Below are positions 1-8,659 of a stretch of 12,966 nt of DNA, one piece after another (position 1 is the first letter of the stretch; each line of letters begins with the position of its first letter). Origin of the DNA: Pleurotus djamor. Lineage: Eukaryota; Basidiomycota; Agaricomycetes; Agaricales; Pleurotaceae. Location: NCBI GenBank assembly GCA_029747585.1, contig JAPEVF010001172.1:1-12966 (forward strand), in the 5' to 3' direction. The position numbers and the translations under genes were made by a program. The notes beneath the pieces are model-generated. The model saw only the letters and a program-made list of their open reading frames with translations, searched no databases and had not been told where the DNA came from.

Positions 1-1661
1 GAAACCTGGTGATCGTCGAATGGTTCAGCTCGGATATTAAGGCAGATATATCTACACTTACATAGATGTGGCCATCATGTTTGGTCGTCAATTGCTTATA
101 TGTGAGGGTAATGGCGGGACGACCAATGGTATCAAGATAAGTGATATGAGTGAATTGCGAGGTAGAGACTGGATCGAAAGGTGCAGAGTACTCGACGTCA
201 CTGAACGAGTATGTCCTCATTAGCACCAAACAATGATACAAAGCGGAATGCACTCACGTAGCTCCTTCAGGGAGGACGACAGTGACCTCAGCCTCATTAA
301 CCACACAACCGGGAATCAAGGTCATCAACGGGACCTTGACAATATACTTCCCACTTGAACTATCATAGACAGCGGAATCCGAAAGGTCAGAGTCCCAGCC
401 AAGAGTGAAGCTGTAGTTCCAGCCACCAAGGAGGGGGTACCGTGGGCGGAGGTCCATGACACTGTACATGGGAGTCCTGGTCTTCAGAGACTTGGGAGGA
501 GCAGGTGCGACGCGAAGATGAGATGTTGACACGTTCCCAATGGTATCGTAGTAATATGTGTTGCGAATACCAGCAGGGAGATGCAAGGTCAAGCCGGGGA
601 GGACATGCGGAGCTGGTCGCTTGAAGTAAGCCTGTGCTTGATGATCAAGACGCGAGAAGTGGCCTTTCAGTCTGAAAAAAAGGCATTAATTACTCAATCT
701 TGTCACATTCTACGTGAAAGTGTTTGGCTACTCACTCAGGCCCGGCATTACGCAGTGCAATGTCATCTTGAATGTTCAAATTTGAACCCCAGTGGCTGAT
801 CTCAGCCGAACGCTTCAAGTTGGTCACTTCCAATACTGGGTGGTCGTAGTTATAGCGCACGGAGATTGGTTGCTGTGTTTGTGTGAGGAATGATTTTTCT
901 GTCGAAGGTGGAAGGTTGTTGAATGGCCCGTATGTGATGGTAGACCCAGACTTCGTAGCCGGCGCATCCTTCGTGAAGGCACCCACATTGGTTGGCTCTG
1001 TGAAGGATGTTATGCGAGGGGACGAAGACCTATATGAACATAAACGGTTCAATACATCCGCACGCCAACAATTGCGTTTTGTTTCCGAACTCACCTCAAT
1101 TTGCTCCGCTGCACTGCGGTCCTGTATGGACTGATAGCGTACAAGTCGGTCTCGTAGAGCAGCGCCTGTTCGTCATTTTGCGAGGCCTGCGCCGGCCAAG
1201 GCTTCGCCGCGTGTGTTTGAATCGTGTCCAAGACGATGTTCAGCGTCTCATTCACAGCCAGGGGACTAGGGAGCTCAACATCAAGCAGATAATACTCTCT
1301 ACACATGCCAACGCGAGACCCCATAGGTCAGAAACACACAAACACATATTCAATCCAAGTCGACTCACGAATGCTCTTCCTCGCCATGGCTTTTCACAAC
1401 AAGCGGATTCTGCTCTCCCTTGATCTTCGCCTCCAGCCAGCTCGTACGCTCCTTATCCTTCGTGGAAAGCGCAATCGTGTACACGTTCGCCCCCTTCTCC
1501 AGAGACTTGACAGCGTACGTAGTGACGACCGAAATCAAAGACCCCGCGAGCTCGACTTGTCGGACAATAGCGGTATTTTCAAACGATTGGTAGTGGTGGG
1601 CGTAAGCGGGAGACAATATCCCTAGTAGAATGCAGGAGATGCTGCCCGCGTGTCGCAGCAT
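1..1661 (-). CDS. OST1: Ribophorin I, oligosaccharyltransferase subunit OST1 (5' part, cut by window edge)
   Basis: This is a subunit of the ER oligosaccharyltransferase that transfers the dolichol-linked glycan to Asn in nascent proteins. I place exons at 1661-1369, 1298-1095, 1029-736, 671-258, 200-62 and 5-1 (continuing off the window). All five introns are GT..AG and 56-70 nt long, and the joined exons keep one frame for 448 codons. The ATG at 1661 is followed by a hydrophobic signal peptide (residues 1-21, ending SPAYA) and then a lumenal ribophorin domain. Recognisable family segments are YYLLDVELPSP, the YGPF region, LKGHFSRLDHQ, the stretch around RPRYPLLGGWNYSFTLG, and FTHITYLDTIGRP. 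Three N-glycosylation sequons (NET, NVS, NYS) fit a lumenal location. The C-terminal membrane segment expected in this family lies outside the window. Longer ORF readings upstream of 1661 are not needed, because the signal peptide fixes the start. Exon borders are by eye; the family call is secure. Confidence 0.93.
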
Positions 1662-3302
1662 TTTTGAGGAACAGAAGGAGGGTGCACGGTGGAGGAAACG
1701 GGTCGGTGGTGTGAAGGACGAAGTGTTGGCTACGTGTCGTGACGGTGCTGTTGCTATATTTAGACTTGGTGTGATCGACTCAGGCCGAGTCCTCCGTAGC
1801 ATGCTTTTCCATGCGTTCAACATTTGCGCGCACGGCTCAGCTCCCCAATCATAAATCATACTTGCCACCAAGAAAGCATACATCGCTTGCAGTCTACAGA
1901 CATGCAAACACGTAGTCAGCTTCCTCTTCAAGCTACTTGGCCAAAGGATCCCAGGGTATACTGCGGACGGGCATGCCAATGCTCGATGCAAATTCTATGT
2001 AAGCGCCGCGAAGGGTTGACTGGAGGACTGGATTCACTCGAGATCGACCGTATCGCATGCTCTCGCAAAGCTATTGCCCGGGAACATATTTCTCATGTTT
2101 TCCCCATGTTCAGGTGACATATCATCCAAGTCTCCGAGAAATGCATTTGCTACTCAAATGTCCCGTCCCGAAAAGCATGTTTGATTCGGGGATACTATTT
2201 AGTCAAGCCCAGCGTCCCGGCTTCCCCAGTAAAGAAGCGATATATCACTTCAAAATGGACTACCGAGGATGATGTATCACTCATACACAGTAACTACTGT
2301 AAGTGATACAAGATGGGCCTCGCGTCACTCCGGCTTTCTTCCTGTAGAAAGGCAACATCGCAATGAAACTCAAGTAATAAATTCATGCTGCTCGGAATTT
2401 TCGCGTTGATTCACCATTGAAAACGTCTGTAAGGGATAAGTCAACGTACTCACAGAATATTCCGGCCCATCCATCACAGCCTACAGGCCTGTCACTCTTT
2501 GGCGCAGAAAATTTTTATTGACAGCAATCGCTCGTACAAAGGCTGAAGAAACATACTACAACCGTTGTTGAAGCTGGTGCAGGCGCTAATTAGCCCTTTG
2601 GACCTCAGCAAAGCCAGTGAGTGCTGCCTAGAGTATATGAGAACTTCGCCATGCCTTCCAGGTCCTGTTTCCTTGGTTAGACTCTGCCACCTCCAGGCCC
2701 TTGGCGCTTCAGGCCTTCAGGAGTAAATCAGGAGATCCCTAACTCGTAGGGTATATCACCGTAGGCGGCACCGTACCACCTATGGGAAGTACCTCAGCCC
2801 ACTCGAAATGCACGCAAATCCAGAGGAGCCTCCGCGCACATGTACACGCTTGCAAAAAGATCCCTCGGTGGTCATGAGCAATCTGTCAGAGTTGATGTGG
2901 CTAGTCACAATCAAGTGTGCAATTCACACAAACTTCCGCATCATCATCAAAAACTTCACCAAAGCCTTCATTTTCTCAAAGCTACCAATGGATTTGCAAG
3001 GCTATCAGATCCATTTGTCAGAGAGGGCACACAGCTTCCCCATGATGTCTTTGTGGCTGTTACACGCGCGCCTTGGTCATGTTTGCTCACGGCAGCGTTC
3101 GTCATTGTCAGCTTGAGTAGAAAGCACTGCCCTGATCTCAGCACGACCAAGACCTTCGTTTTATTGTCATTCTGTGATGAAGAGCAAGAACAACCTCTTG
3201 AATCCGGCAAAAATAGCCAAGCGAATTGGCGACATCTGCTTAATATAAGAGTTATATTACTTTGTGCGGCACTGGTGCACCGTGGAACAGCAAATTTGGG
3301 TA
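1662..3302. other. Intergenic region upstream of OST1, no supported gene
   Basis: These 1.6 kb separate the OST1 start from the THOC5 stop. The first few hundred bases must hold the OST1 promoter, but I see no convincing TATA box or known operator. ORFs of up to 189 codons exist on both strands (for example from ATG 2840 on the plus strand). None shows a recognisable domain, and the longest runs antisense into the THOC5 3' exon. The only structure I can support is a small inverted repeat at 2273-2310, listed separately. No tRNA or other RNA gene was recognised. Confidence 0.5.
2271..2310. repeat. Inverted repeat TGTATCACT / AGTGATACA
   Basis: A perfect 9-bp inverted repeat (2273-2281 and 2302-2310) encloses 20 nt containing GTAACTACTGTAAG. 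The left arm belongs to GATGTATCAC, and the same 10-mer followed by a GTAACTA element recurs at 7791-7816. A CGATATATCA motif lies 33 bp upstream here (2238) and 40 bp upstream there (7751). The two loci may be remnants of one small dispersed repeat. Confidence 0.55.
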
Positions 3303-4096
3303 TCAAGAGGGTGTGTTGGTATGTTCGGGCAAGGGTTTTACAAGCTCGTCTACTTTCTTCTGAATCTCGGACGCCGTCTGCAAGTTTGGTGTCAGACACA
3401 CCCAGCTAAGACGTCGTAACAGACTGACCTTGACTAGGGCTTCGATTTGTGACTTGACATTGTCCATTGTCGAGACCTGGGCCTTGCTCTCCTTGAGAAG
3501 GTCCTCCTTCTGCTGCATCAGCTCCTTCTTCCTCGTGTCTAGTCTGTGAGAGGTGATATATTAGATACCAGGTCGTACATGTGATTCAGGAACCAAACGC
3601 ACCTCTGGCGTTCCGCGAGTTCGAAAGCGAGGCGGTTGAGCATGAGTTGATGCTCGTCATCAGTGTGGGCTTCCGGAGGGGCTAGTCTCATGAAATCCTC
3701 GAGGCTATATAATGGGATATCTTGGTATATCGAGCTACAAAGCCCCACATCTCAGCGAAACTGATTCCCCCCGAATGATACGAGATGGTCGCTCACGTAC
3801 GCAAATTGGCGACACTTTTCGATTTCGCGTTCTAAATGTCTCTTTTCGTACTGAAGGTTCTGGAGACCGAGATGCGACTGATCCATTTCCTGCCTTGCCG
3901 CTGCGGTCGCTTCCTTGTGGACACGGGTTGCATTGTTGGCCTCTCTATTTAGCGACCTGAGACGACCGATGAGGGCTGTTGCTCGGATGTGCATTGCAGA
4001 GACGTCGTCGACGTTCGCCGCGGTGGCGGGGGAGACGAGGTCACGGAGTTTGTCGATGACATCGTCTGGGGACGGCGGCAAGGGAGCACGGTCCAT
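3303..4096 (-). CDS. THOC5: THO complex subunit 5 (THOC5/Fmip) homologue
   Basis: THOC5 is a nuclear coiled-coil subunit of the THO complex, which couples transcription to mRNP assembly and export. Exons are 4096-3801, 3734-3603, 3543-3429 and 3377-3303 with GT..AG introns of 66, 59 and 51 nt. The joined frame gives 205 residues. The diagnostic family core is NLQYEKRHLEREIEKCRQF (residues 80-98), then a segment IPLYSLEDFMRLAPPEA (105-121) and HQLMLNRLAFELAER (127-141). A Lys/Glu-rich coiled coil and a short tail ending in LVKPLPEH follow. The start is the ATG at 4096, in a good context (G at -3 and +4). The open frame continues upstream to about 4216 but has no ATG there. The protein is much shorter than animal THOC5 and has only the N-terminal coiled-coil module, which I believe is normal for fungi. 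It is divergent from the G6PD gene. Confidence 0.88.
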
Positions 4097-4377
4097 CGCA
4101 GGAGAGGCAAGGGGACAGACGCGCGATGGAAGCGCACAAGGGATAGCCGGTGTAGTTGGCCGGGGAGTGGCCGGTTGGGGTAAGCGTTGCCGGGCCGAAG
4201 ATATGACGAGTGGCACCCTTGACGCCTCTGCAATGTCCGTCCTTAGTTTTCCAGATCAGTCAGCTTGCAAAGGCCTATCACGGTCATCACTCTCACACCT
4301 ACCCTATTACTCCCTTAAAGCCCACCTAAAAGCTCTCCTCCTCCCCTCGCTCGATCCCTCACCCGTCTAACACAACC
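4097..4377. promoter_or_regulatory. Shared divergent promoter region between THOC5 and G6PD
   Basis: The two start codons are divergent and 281 bp apart, so both promoters must lie or overlap here. The last 60 bases before the G6PD ATG are strongly pyrimidine-rich on the plus strand (CTCCTCCTCCCCTCGCTCG, then CACAACC before ATG). That pattern is common just upstream of well-expressed fungal genes. No clear TATA box is visible. Transcription start sites cannot be placed from sequence alone. Confidence 0.55.
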
Positions 4378-6310
4378 ATGGCCCGCGAACGCGCAATGTC
4401 TGGCACAATCCCCTCCATGGAGACATCCCATGATGAGCTCAAGGATAATACTATCATTATCGGTAAGCACGGCCATTCCACCCGACGCTTCTCTGCTGAC
4501 TTCGACCATCCAAGTCCTGGGAGCATCGGGTGATTTGGCAAAGAAAAAGGTAGGCGAAACGATCTTGACAATGATAAGATACGCTCATCCAGCGTCCATT
4601 CAAGACATTCCCTGCCCTTTTCGCGTTGTACAGACAGAAATTTCTGCCTAGGGATGTAAAGATTGTGGGCTACGCGCGTACAAAGATGGACCCTGATGAG
4701 TTCCACAAGCGAGAGATATCGTACATCAAGAACCAGGAAGACCCAGAGATCGCCGAGGCCGTCAAAGAGTTCAAAACCATCTCCACATATATCTCTGGCA
4801 GCTACGACGATGGTAGCTCTTTTGATACCCTCAACAAGCATCTCGAGGATATCGAGGCCAAATACCAGACGAAGGAACGCAACCGTCTCTTCTACCTTGC
4901 TCTACCTCCTAGTGTCTTCATCCCAGTCGCCAAGAACCTCAAGGAGCACTGCTACGTTCCGAGCAGCGGTGTTAATCGCATCATCGTCGAGAAACCCTTC
5001 GGAAAGGATCTTGACTCGTCCAGGGAACTACTCGGTGCCCTCAAACAATATTGGACCGAGGATGAAACATTCCGTATCGATCACTACCTCGGCAAGGAGA
5101 TGGTCAAGAACCTGCTGGTCCTTCGCTTTGCCAACGTCGCTCTAGGCGCATCATGGGACAAGAACTCGATAAGTAACGTCCAGATCACCTTTAAGGAACC
5201 TTTCGGAACAGAAGGACGTGGTGGGTACTTTGACGAGTTCGGTATCATTCGTGACATCCTGCAAAATCGTGAGCGTCTTTTCTATCGCTTTGATCGACGA
5301 TGCTGTCACTGACATACGAACGAACGTAATAGACTTGCTCCAGGTCTTGACTATTCTGACAATGGAACGCCCCGTCTCTTTCGCGGCAGAAGATATCCGA
5401 GATGAGAAGGTACGTCACTTGGCCAATCTTCGTATCTTATCTCGTTCTGATCGGTCCTTAACAGGTCAAAGTCCTCCGCGCTATCCCTCCTATCCAACCA
5501 GAAGATTGTCTTCTTGGCCAATATGTTTCCGCGAACGGAAAACCTGGCTATCTCGACGATGACACCGTCCCACCCAACTCCGTCTGCCCCACATACGCCG
5601 CAACCACGCTCTTCATCCACAACCCTCGATGGGAAGGTGTGCCCTTTATCCTGAAGGCCGGCAAAGGTATGTCATCGCCCTCTTCCTCTACTTCTTGTGT
5701 GTTGGGGCTGACGCCAGTCTTCTAGCTTTGAACGAAGCTAAAGTTGAAATTCGTATCCAATACAAGGACGTCACGCAGGGTATCTTCAAGGATATCTCTC
5801 GTAATGAACTCGTCATCCGCGTCCAACCTTCAGAGGCCGTGTACATGAAGCTCAACGCCAAAATACCAGGGTTCTACACCCGTGCCTTGCCCATCGAGAT
5901 GGACCTGACGTACAAGAGACGGTTCACGGAGACCAAGATTCCCGAGGCGTATGAGGCACTCATCCTCGATGCCCTCAAGGGCGATCACTCAAATTTCGTC
6001 CGAAATGATGAGCTGGACTATGCTTGGAAGGTGATAACAGTTTACTGCTACTTAGCGGGCATTTTCTAAGCCTTACGCATCACTAGATCTTCACGCCCAT
6101 CCTGCATTGGATCGACGGCAAAACCGGACAACGGCCTCGACCTGTCAACTACCCGTACGGTGCTAGAGGTCCCAAGGAGCTGGACCCTTTCATCCAGAAG
6201 TATGGCTACAAGAGATCGACAGAGGGATAGTAAGTAATCGCTCCTCTCGGTTGACCTAATCTAACATTGTCCCAAGCGTATGGCCTGTCATCAACCTCGC
6301 CAACTTGTAG
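4378..6310 (+). CDS. ZWF1: Glucose-6-phosphate 1-dehydrogenase (complete, 8 exons)
   Basis: This enzyme oxidises glucose 6-phosphate to 6-phosphogluconolactone with NADP+, the entry step of the oxidative pentose phosphate pathway in the cytosol. Exons are 4378-4462, 4515-4549, 4605-5268, 5333-5409, 5465-5666, 5726-6030, 6087-6229 and 6277-6310. The introns are 47-64 nt and GT..AG. The sum is 1545 nt, or 514 residues, matching the usual length of about 515. The dinucleotide-binding loop GASGDLAKKK is residues 31-40, EKPFGKD is 169-175, and the substrate/active-site signature RIDHYLGK is 197-204. Further family blocks are MERPVSFAAEDIRDEK, HNPRWEGVPF, PGFYTRALPIEMDLTYK and FTPILHWIDG. The start ATG is in CACAACCATGG, a strong context. 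An in-frame TAG at 6228-6230 is read as part of the last donor (TA|GTAAGT), because splicing gives the expected YVWPVINLANL tail. The gene appears intact. Confidence 0.96.
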
Positions 6311-7158
6311 AAATTCAAATAATAGATTCACGCAGTGAACAATGTCAGGAAGGGGTTTATGAGTTTAAAGGAGTCATTTTTGAAACATTGTATTTTGTAT
6401 GTAGCACCCAATTGCAGTTCTGTGTACAAGTCCAAAGGTGCTTTGCTTCGTGTCGTGGTGGATAATAAAATAGGCCTGAATTGATGAAGGTGACGAGCAT
6501 GTAAAGAGTGAGTGCAAGCTTTTCATCGCTGGTGAGTATGACGGGCGCGGCTGGACAAAAATAATAAATGGACTTAGCAAACATGAAATTAAATCTTCAC
6601 ATCAAATTATTCAAACTCCGCTTTTCACTTCAACCGGAAAGTTCGAGTACTTGAGTCATCATCCAACTAGGAGAGTCCTGCATCAACCTGCATCATCACG
6701 GGAGACCATGGGGCCATGGGAAGAGAGCTCGGCTGTCATAGTCATTCACCCCTAAGGACCCCTCTTCCTCCCTGTGCCCAGACACTGAGTTTCGAGGGCA
6801 TTCATACCCTACCTCCGCGGCCGATCTGATATTCGTGAGAGTCTTTGAAGGACATGTAAGTGGTGGATTAGACACGAAGGGTTTTCGCGAAGGCAAGGAG
6901 GGGCGCTGACCTGGAACATGAAGGACAGGGAGGTCGTGAGCAACCTCGTGATGAACTTGGAAGGGCCTAACGGAGCCGCAAAGGTGAGCCGCGAACCGTG
7001 TCCTATGACCACCAGANNNCTGAGTCTGGAGCCCCTGTAACATCCCACTCGACTCCCGGCTTGCTCCTGGCGCGCCAGTGAAGCAACATATGGTGGAAAA
7101 CACAGTCAGAAACTGAAAATCTGAGACTCTCTTGCTGATATTTTGAAGTGAGAATGTG
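6311..7158. other. G6PD 3' flank and intergenic DNA with a short gap
   Basis: This follows the G6PD stop. AT-rich polyadenylation-like AATAA tracts occur at about 6317, 6464 and 6561, any of which could serve the G6PD transcript. Between about 6650 and 7080 base composition becomes GC-richer and gene-like, and three undetermined bases lie at 7017-7019. ORFs here (the longest on the minus strand, about 160 codons) show no recognisable domain. Plus-strand GTAAGT- and GTGAGC-type donors at about 6856 and 6983 hint at a small spliced transcript but do not establish one. Confidence 0.4.
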
Positions 7159-7319
7159 AAACTCCAAATGCGAAGTTTGAAGTTCATTTCTAAGTTGAAA
7201 TGTTAATTCAAAGTTCGGAGTTTCAATTTCGAAGTTTATGTTTTAATTCAAAGTTCGGAGTTTGAATTGCGAAGTTGAAGCCGTGATTCGAAGTTCGGGG
7301 TTTGAAAACTAAAAGTTAA
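7159..7319. repeat. AT-rich tandem repeat, about 40-bp period
   Basis: The unit TTAATTCAAAGTTCGGAGTT occurs at 7203 and again at 7243, each followed by a similar CAATTTCGAAG or GAATTGCGAAG tail. A third, weaker copy starts near 7284 (GATTCGAAGTTCGGGGTTTG). A degraded relative lies upstream at 7159-7202. The unit is partly self-complementary (AACTCC near 7161 against GGAGTT). This is a short minisatellite with no coding potential. Confidence 0.75.
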
Positions 7320-7739
7320 TTCTTTTTGCTATCTTCGTTCTAAGTGTCGGTTTCGAAGACCAAATAATTTTGTCCAAAGAGTCCCCTCATAGGTGAGTGC
7401 CTGTATACACTTTTGAAGTGCATTACCTTGCGCTTCAGCTAAATTGAGGTGGGTAGCGTGGAAGCTGAGATATTGAATAAAAGTAAGCATTCCTTGATTT
7501 TGAAGCCACGGTCACCGTTTCATCGTACGCACGTATTATGTGATTGCTAGCATAGTTCAAGGCGCTCGGAATTGATATGTTTTCCGACATATTTGACAGA
7601 AGTCAGATCGAAGCCTATTGAAGCTCGACATACTATCATTGATTTACATAATTTGCGCCCTGTCATACCCACCCACCCGATTCTTTCTGCTTCCGAGGCT
7701 TCCGCTTCCACCAGCATGATGGAGGAATTCCAATTTGAG
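7320..7739. other. Intergenic DNA, nothing recognised
   Basis: About 420 bp of moderately AT-rich sequence lies between the tandem repeat and the inverted-repeat cluster. A plus-strand ORF (7572-7817) has no recognisable similarity and no splice logic. I see no RNA gene or regulatory element that I can support. Confidence 0.4.
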
Positions 7740-7816
7740 GTGATACATCACGATATATCATCTTGGAGCTCTACGGTAGTTACACCCAACGATGTATCAC
7801 TCACGAAGGGTAACTA
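7740..7816. repeat. Interleaved inverted repeats (GTGATACATC/GATGTATCAC and TAGTTAC/GTAACTA)
   Basis: GTGATACATC at 7740-7749 is the exact reverse complement of GATGTATCAC at 7791-7800. TAGTTAC at 7777-7783 pairs with GTAACTA at 7810-7816. The two pairs are interleaved in the order a, b, a', b', so a single transcript could not form both as nested hairpins. The 3' half resembles the repeat at 2271-2310. The block abuts the 12-bp terminal inverted repeat that starts at 7820. Confidence 0.6.
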
Positions 7817-7858
7817 GTACTGGTGTAAGGGCAACTCCGAGAGGGGCTCAGGGGAACT

Positions 7859-7972
7859 CCTAGGTGGAGGGAATCCGAAGTATATTAGTAATAGCTAGGA
7901 ATAGCTAAGTACCTACTCACCTAGGTGGAGGGAATCCGAAGAGAAAAGGCTAAGGATTCCCACCCACCTAGG
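7859..7972. repeat. 22-bp direct repeat plus inverted partial copy
   Basis: CCTAGGTGGAGGGAATCCGA (plus AG) occurs identically at 7859-7880 and 7920-7941, 61 bp apart. A near-inverted copy, GGATTCCCACCCACCTAGG, follows at 7954-7972. The direct and inverted copies together allow alternative stem-loops just upstream of the TATA-like sequence at about 7978. Confidence 0.8.
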
Positions 7973-8039
7973 GCGGCTCTATATACTAACTATGGACAGT
8001 ACCTAATAATTATAAGTAAGATGTAAAGTAACATGTGTT

Positions 8040-8056
8040 CTACAGCAATGCTGTAG
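8040..8056. repeat. Perfect palindrome CTACAGCA-A-TGCTGTAG
   Basis: Two 8-bp arms are separated by a single base. It lies inside the TIR-bounded segment, after the TATA-like and AATAA-like sequences. A binding site for a dimeric protein, or an incidental structure of the repeat, would both fit. Confidence 0.55.
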
Positions 8057-8071
8057 AGCGCACAATAGCAC

Positions 8072-8513
8072 CGAATCCCGACTGAACGGCGTTCGTACGG
8101 GATTAGACTTGTAATGAACGAAAGAAGAAAAGGAAAGATGAGAGAGGGAGAAGAGAGAGAAAAGGAAAGGAGTGAGGGATTGGCAAATCCCGAAATGACG
8201 AATACAGTGGGGTTCGGGATTCGTCCGGGATTCGACATGTGTACAAATATACAAATGTACAAGTCCGAAGGGTGGCGAGGTTTGACCGGGGTTCGAGGTT
8301 GGCAACTTGTGATGGGCGTAGCTCATGGGGCATTGTAGATTAAGGAAAACCCTTGCAGGAGGATAATAGTATAGGTGTATACTACCTCCTGCAACACTCA
8401 GAAGATTGTTACGGCCACTTATGGAAGTGGGGTTGGGCGACGAAGGATGGTGATGGAAGCGCGCGTGGTGCGAACGGCATTCGCATCGGGACTCGGGATT
8501 CGACCAGGATTCG
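8072..8513. repeat. Scattered CGGGATTCG motifs
   Basis: CGGGATTCG occurs at 8215-8223, 8226-8234 and 8494-8502. It is inverted (CGAATCCCG) at 8072-8080, and a one-mismatch copy AGGATTCG lies at 8506-8513. The 8215-8234 and 8494-8513 sites are both closely spaced pairs separated by two or three bases. The spread over one segment suggests an internally repetitive element. Confidence 0.65.
8353..8394. repeat. Strong 17-bp hairpin
   Basis: TTGCAGGAGG (8353-8362) pairs with CCTCCTGCAA (8385-8394), and TAGTATA (8367-8373) pairs with TATACTA (8378-8384). The loop is GGTG and there is a four-base bulge (ATAA) on the left side only. All 17 pairs are Watson-Crick. In a transcript of either strand this would fold stably. 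Confidence 0.75.
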
Positions 8514-8566
8514 TAGCAGCGATGGTGGGCGGGGAAACCTGTAAGGAGGTGGAAACAGAGGGGCTA

Positions 8567-8610
8567 GGGGTTGGAATTGAGTGTCCCCTTACACCAGGGA
8601 ATTCAACCCC
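8567..8610. repeat. Inverted repeat GGGGTTGGAATT / AATTCAACCCC
   Basis: Arms at 8567-8578 and 8600-8610 match over 11 pairs with one bulged base. They enclose the right 12-bp terminal repeat (8586-8597). The structure lies 50 bp beyond the recombinase stop codon on the minus strand, where a retrotransposon 3' untranslated region is expected. Confidence 0.55.
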
Positions 8611-8659
8611 CCAACCAAAGCAAGGCAAATGATCATGTGTATTTGAGTACAAGCTAAGA

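Larger units (their letters stand above)
7820..8597. mobile_element. Segment bounded by 12-bp terminal inverted repeats (solo LTR, non-autonomous element, or retrotransposon 3' region)
   Basis: CTGGTGTAAGGG at 7820-7831 is matched exactly in reverse complement by CCCTTACACCAG at 8586-8597. Inside these lie the TG..CA borders typical of LTRs (TGTAAGGG from 7824, CCCTTACA to 8593, 770 bp). On the plus strand a TATA-like TCTATATACTA is followed by an AATAATTATAAG tract near 8005, as in an LTR. I find no target-site duplication: the bases outside are ACTAGTA and GGAATTC. The segment is full of short direct and inverted repeats and has no credible coding capacity. It sits just downstream of the retrotransposon recombinase stop (8660), so it could instead be that element's 3' repeat region. 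Confidence 0.5.

Noticed and set aside
2840..3409. A 189-codon plus-strand ORF beginning at ATG 2840
   Set aside because: No recognisable domain, odd residue composition, and its 3' end runs antisense through the THOC5 last exons, which are well supported.
4097..4216. N-terminal extension of THOC5 upstream of 4096
   Set aside because: The frame is open, but the first codon there is GTG and no ATG exists before 4096; the ATG at 4096 has a strong context.
4359..4841. A 160-codon minus-strand ORF antisense to the G6PD 5' exons
   Set aside because: Shadow frame of the G6PD coding sequence, with no ATG logic or domain of its own.
6228..6230. In-frame TAG as the G6PD stop codon
   Set aside because: It overlaps a strong GTAAGT donor, and splicing to 6277 adds the C-terminal WPV motif expected in fungal G6PD.
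8284..8300. GGGGTTCGAGGTT resembling a tRNA B box (tRNA or SINE)
   Set aside because: No matching A box at the right spacing, no cloverleaf and no poly-A or T tail.
8003..8338. Several overlapping ORFs on both strands inside the 7820-8597 segment
   Set aside because: They overlap in several frames, follow purine/pyrimidine tracts and repeats, and have no recognisable protein features.
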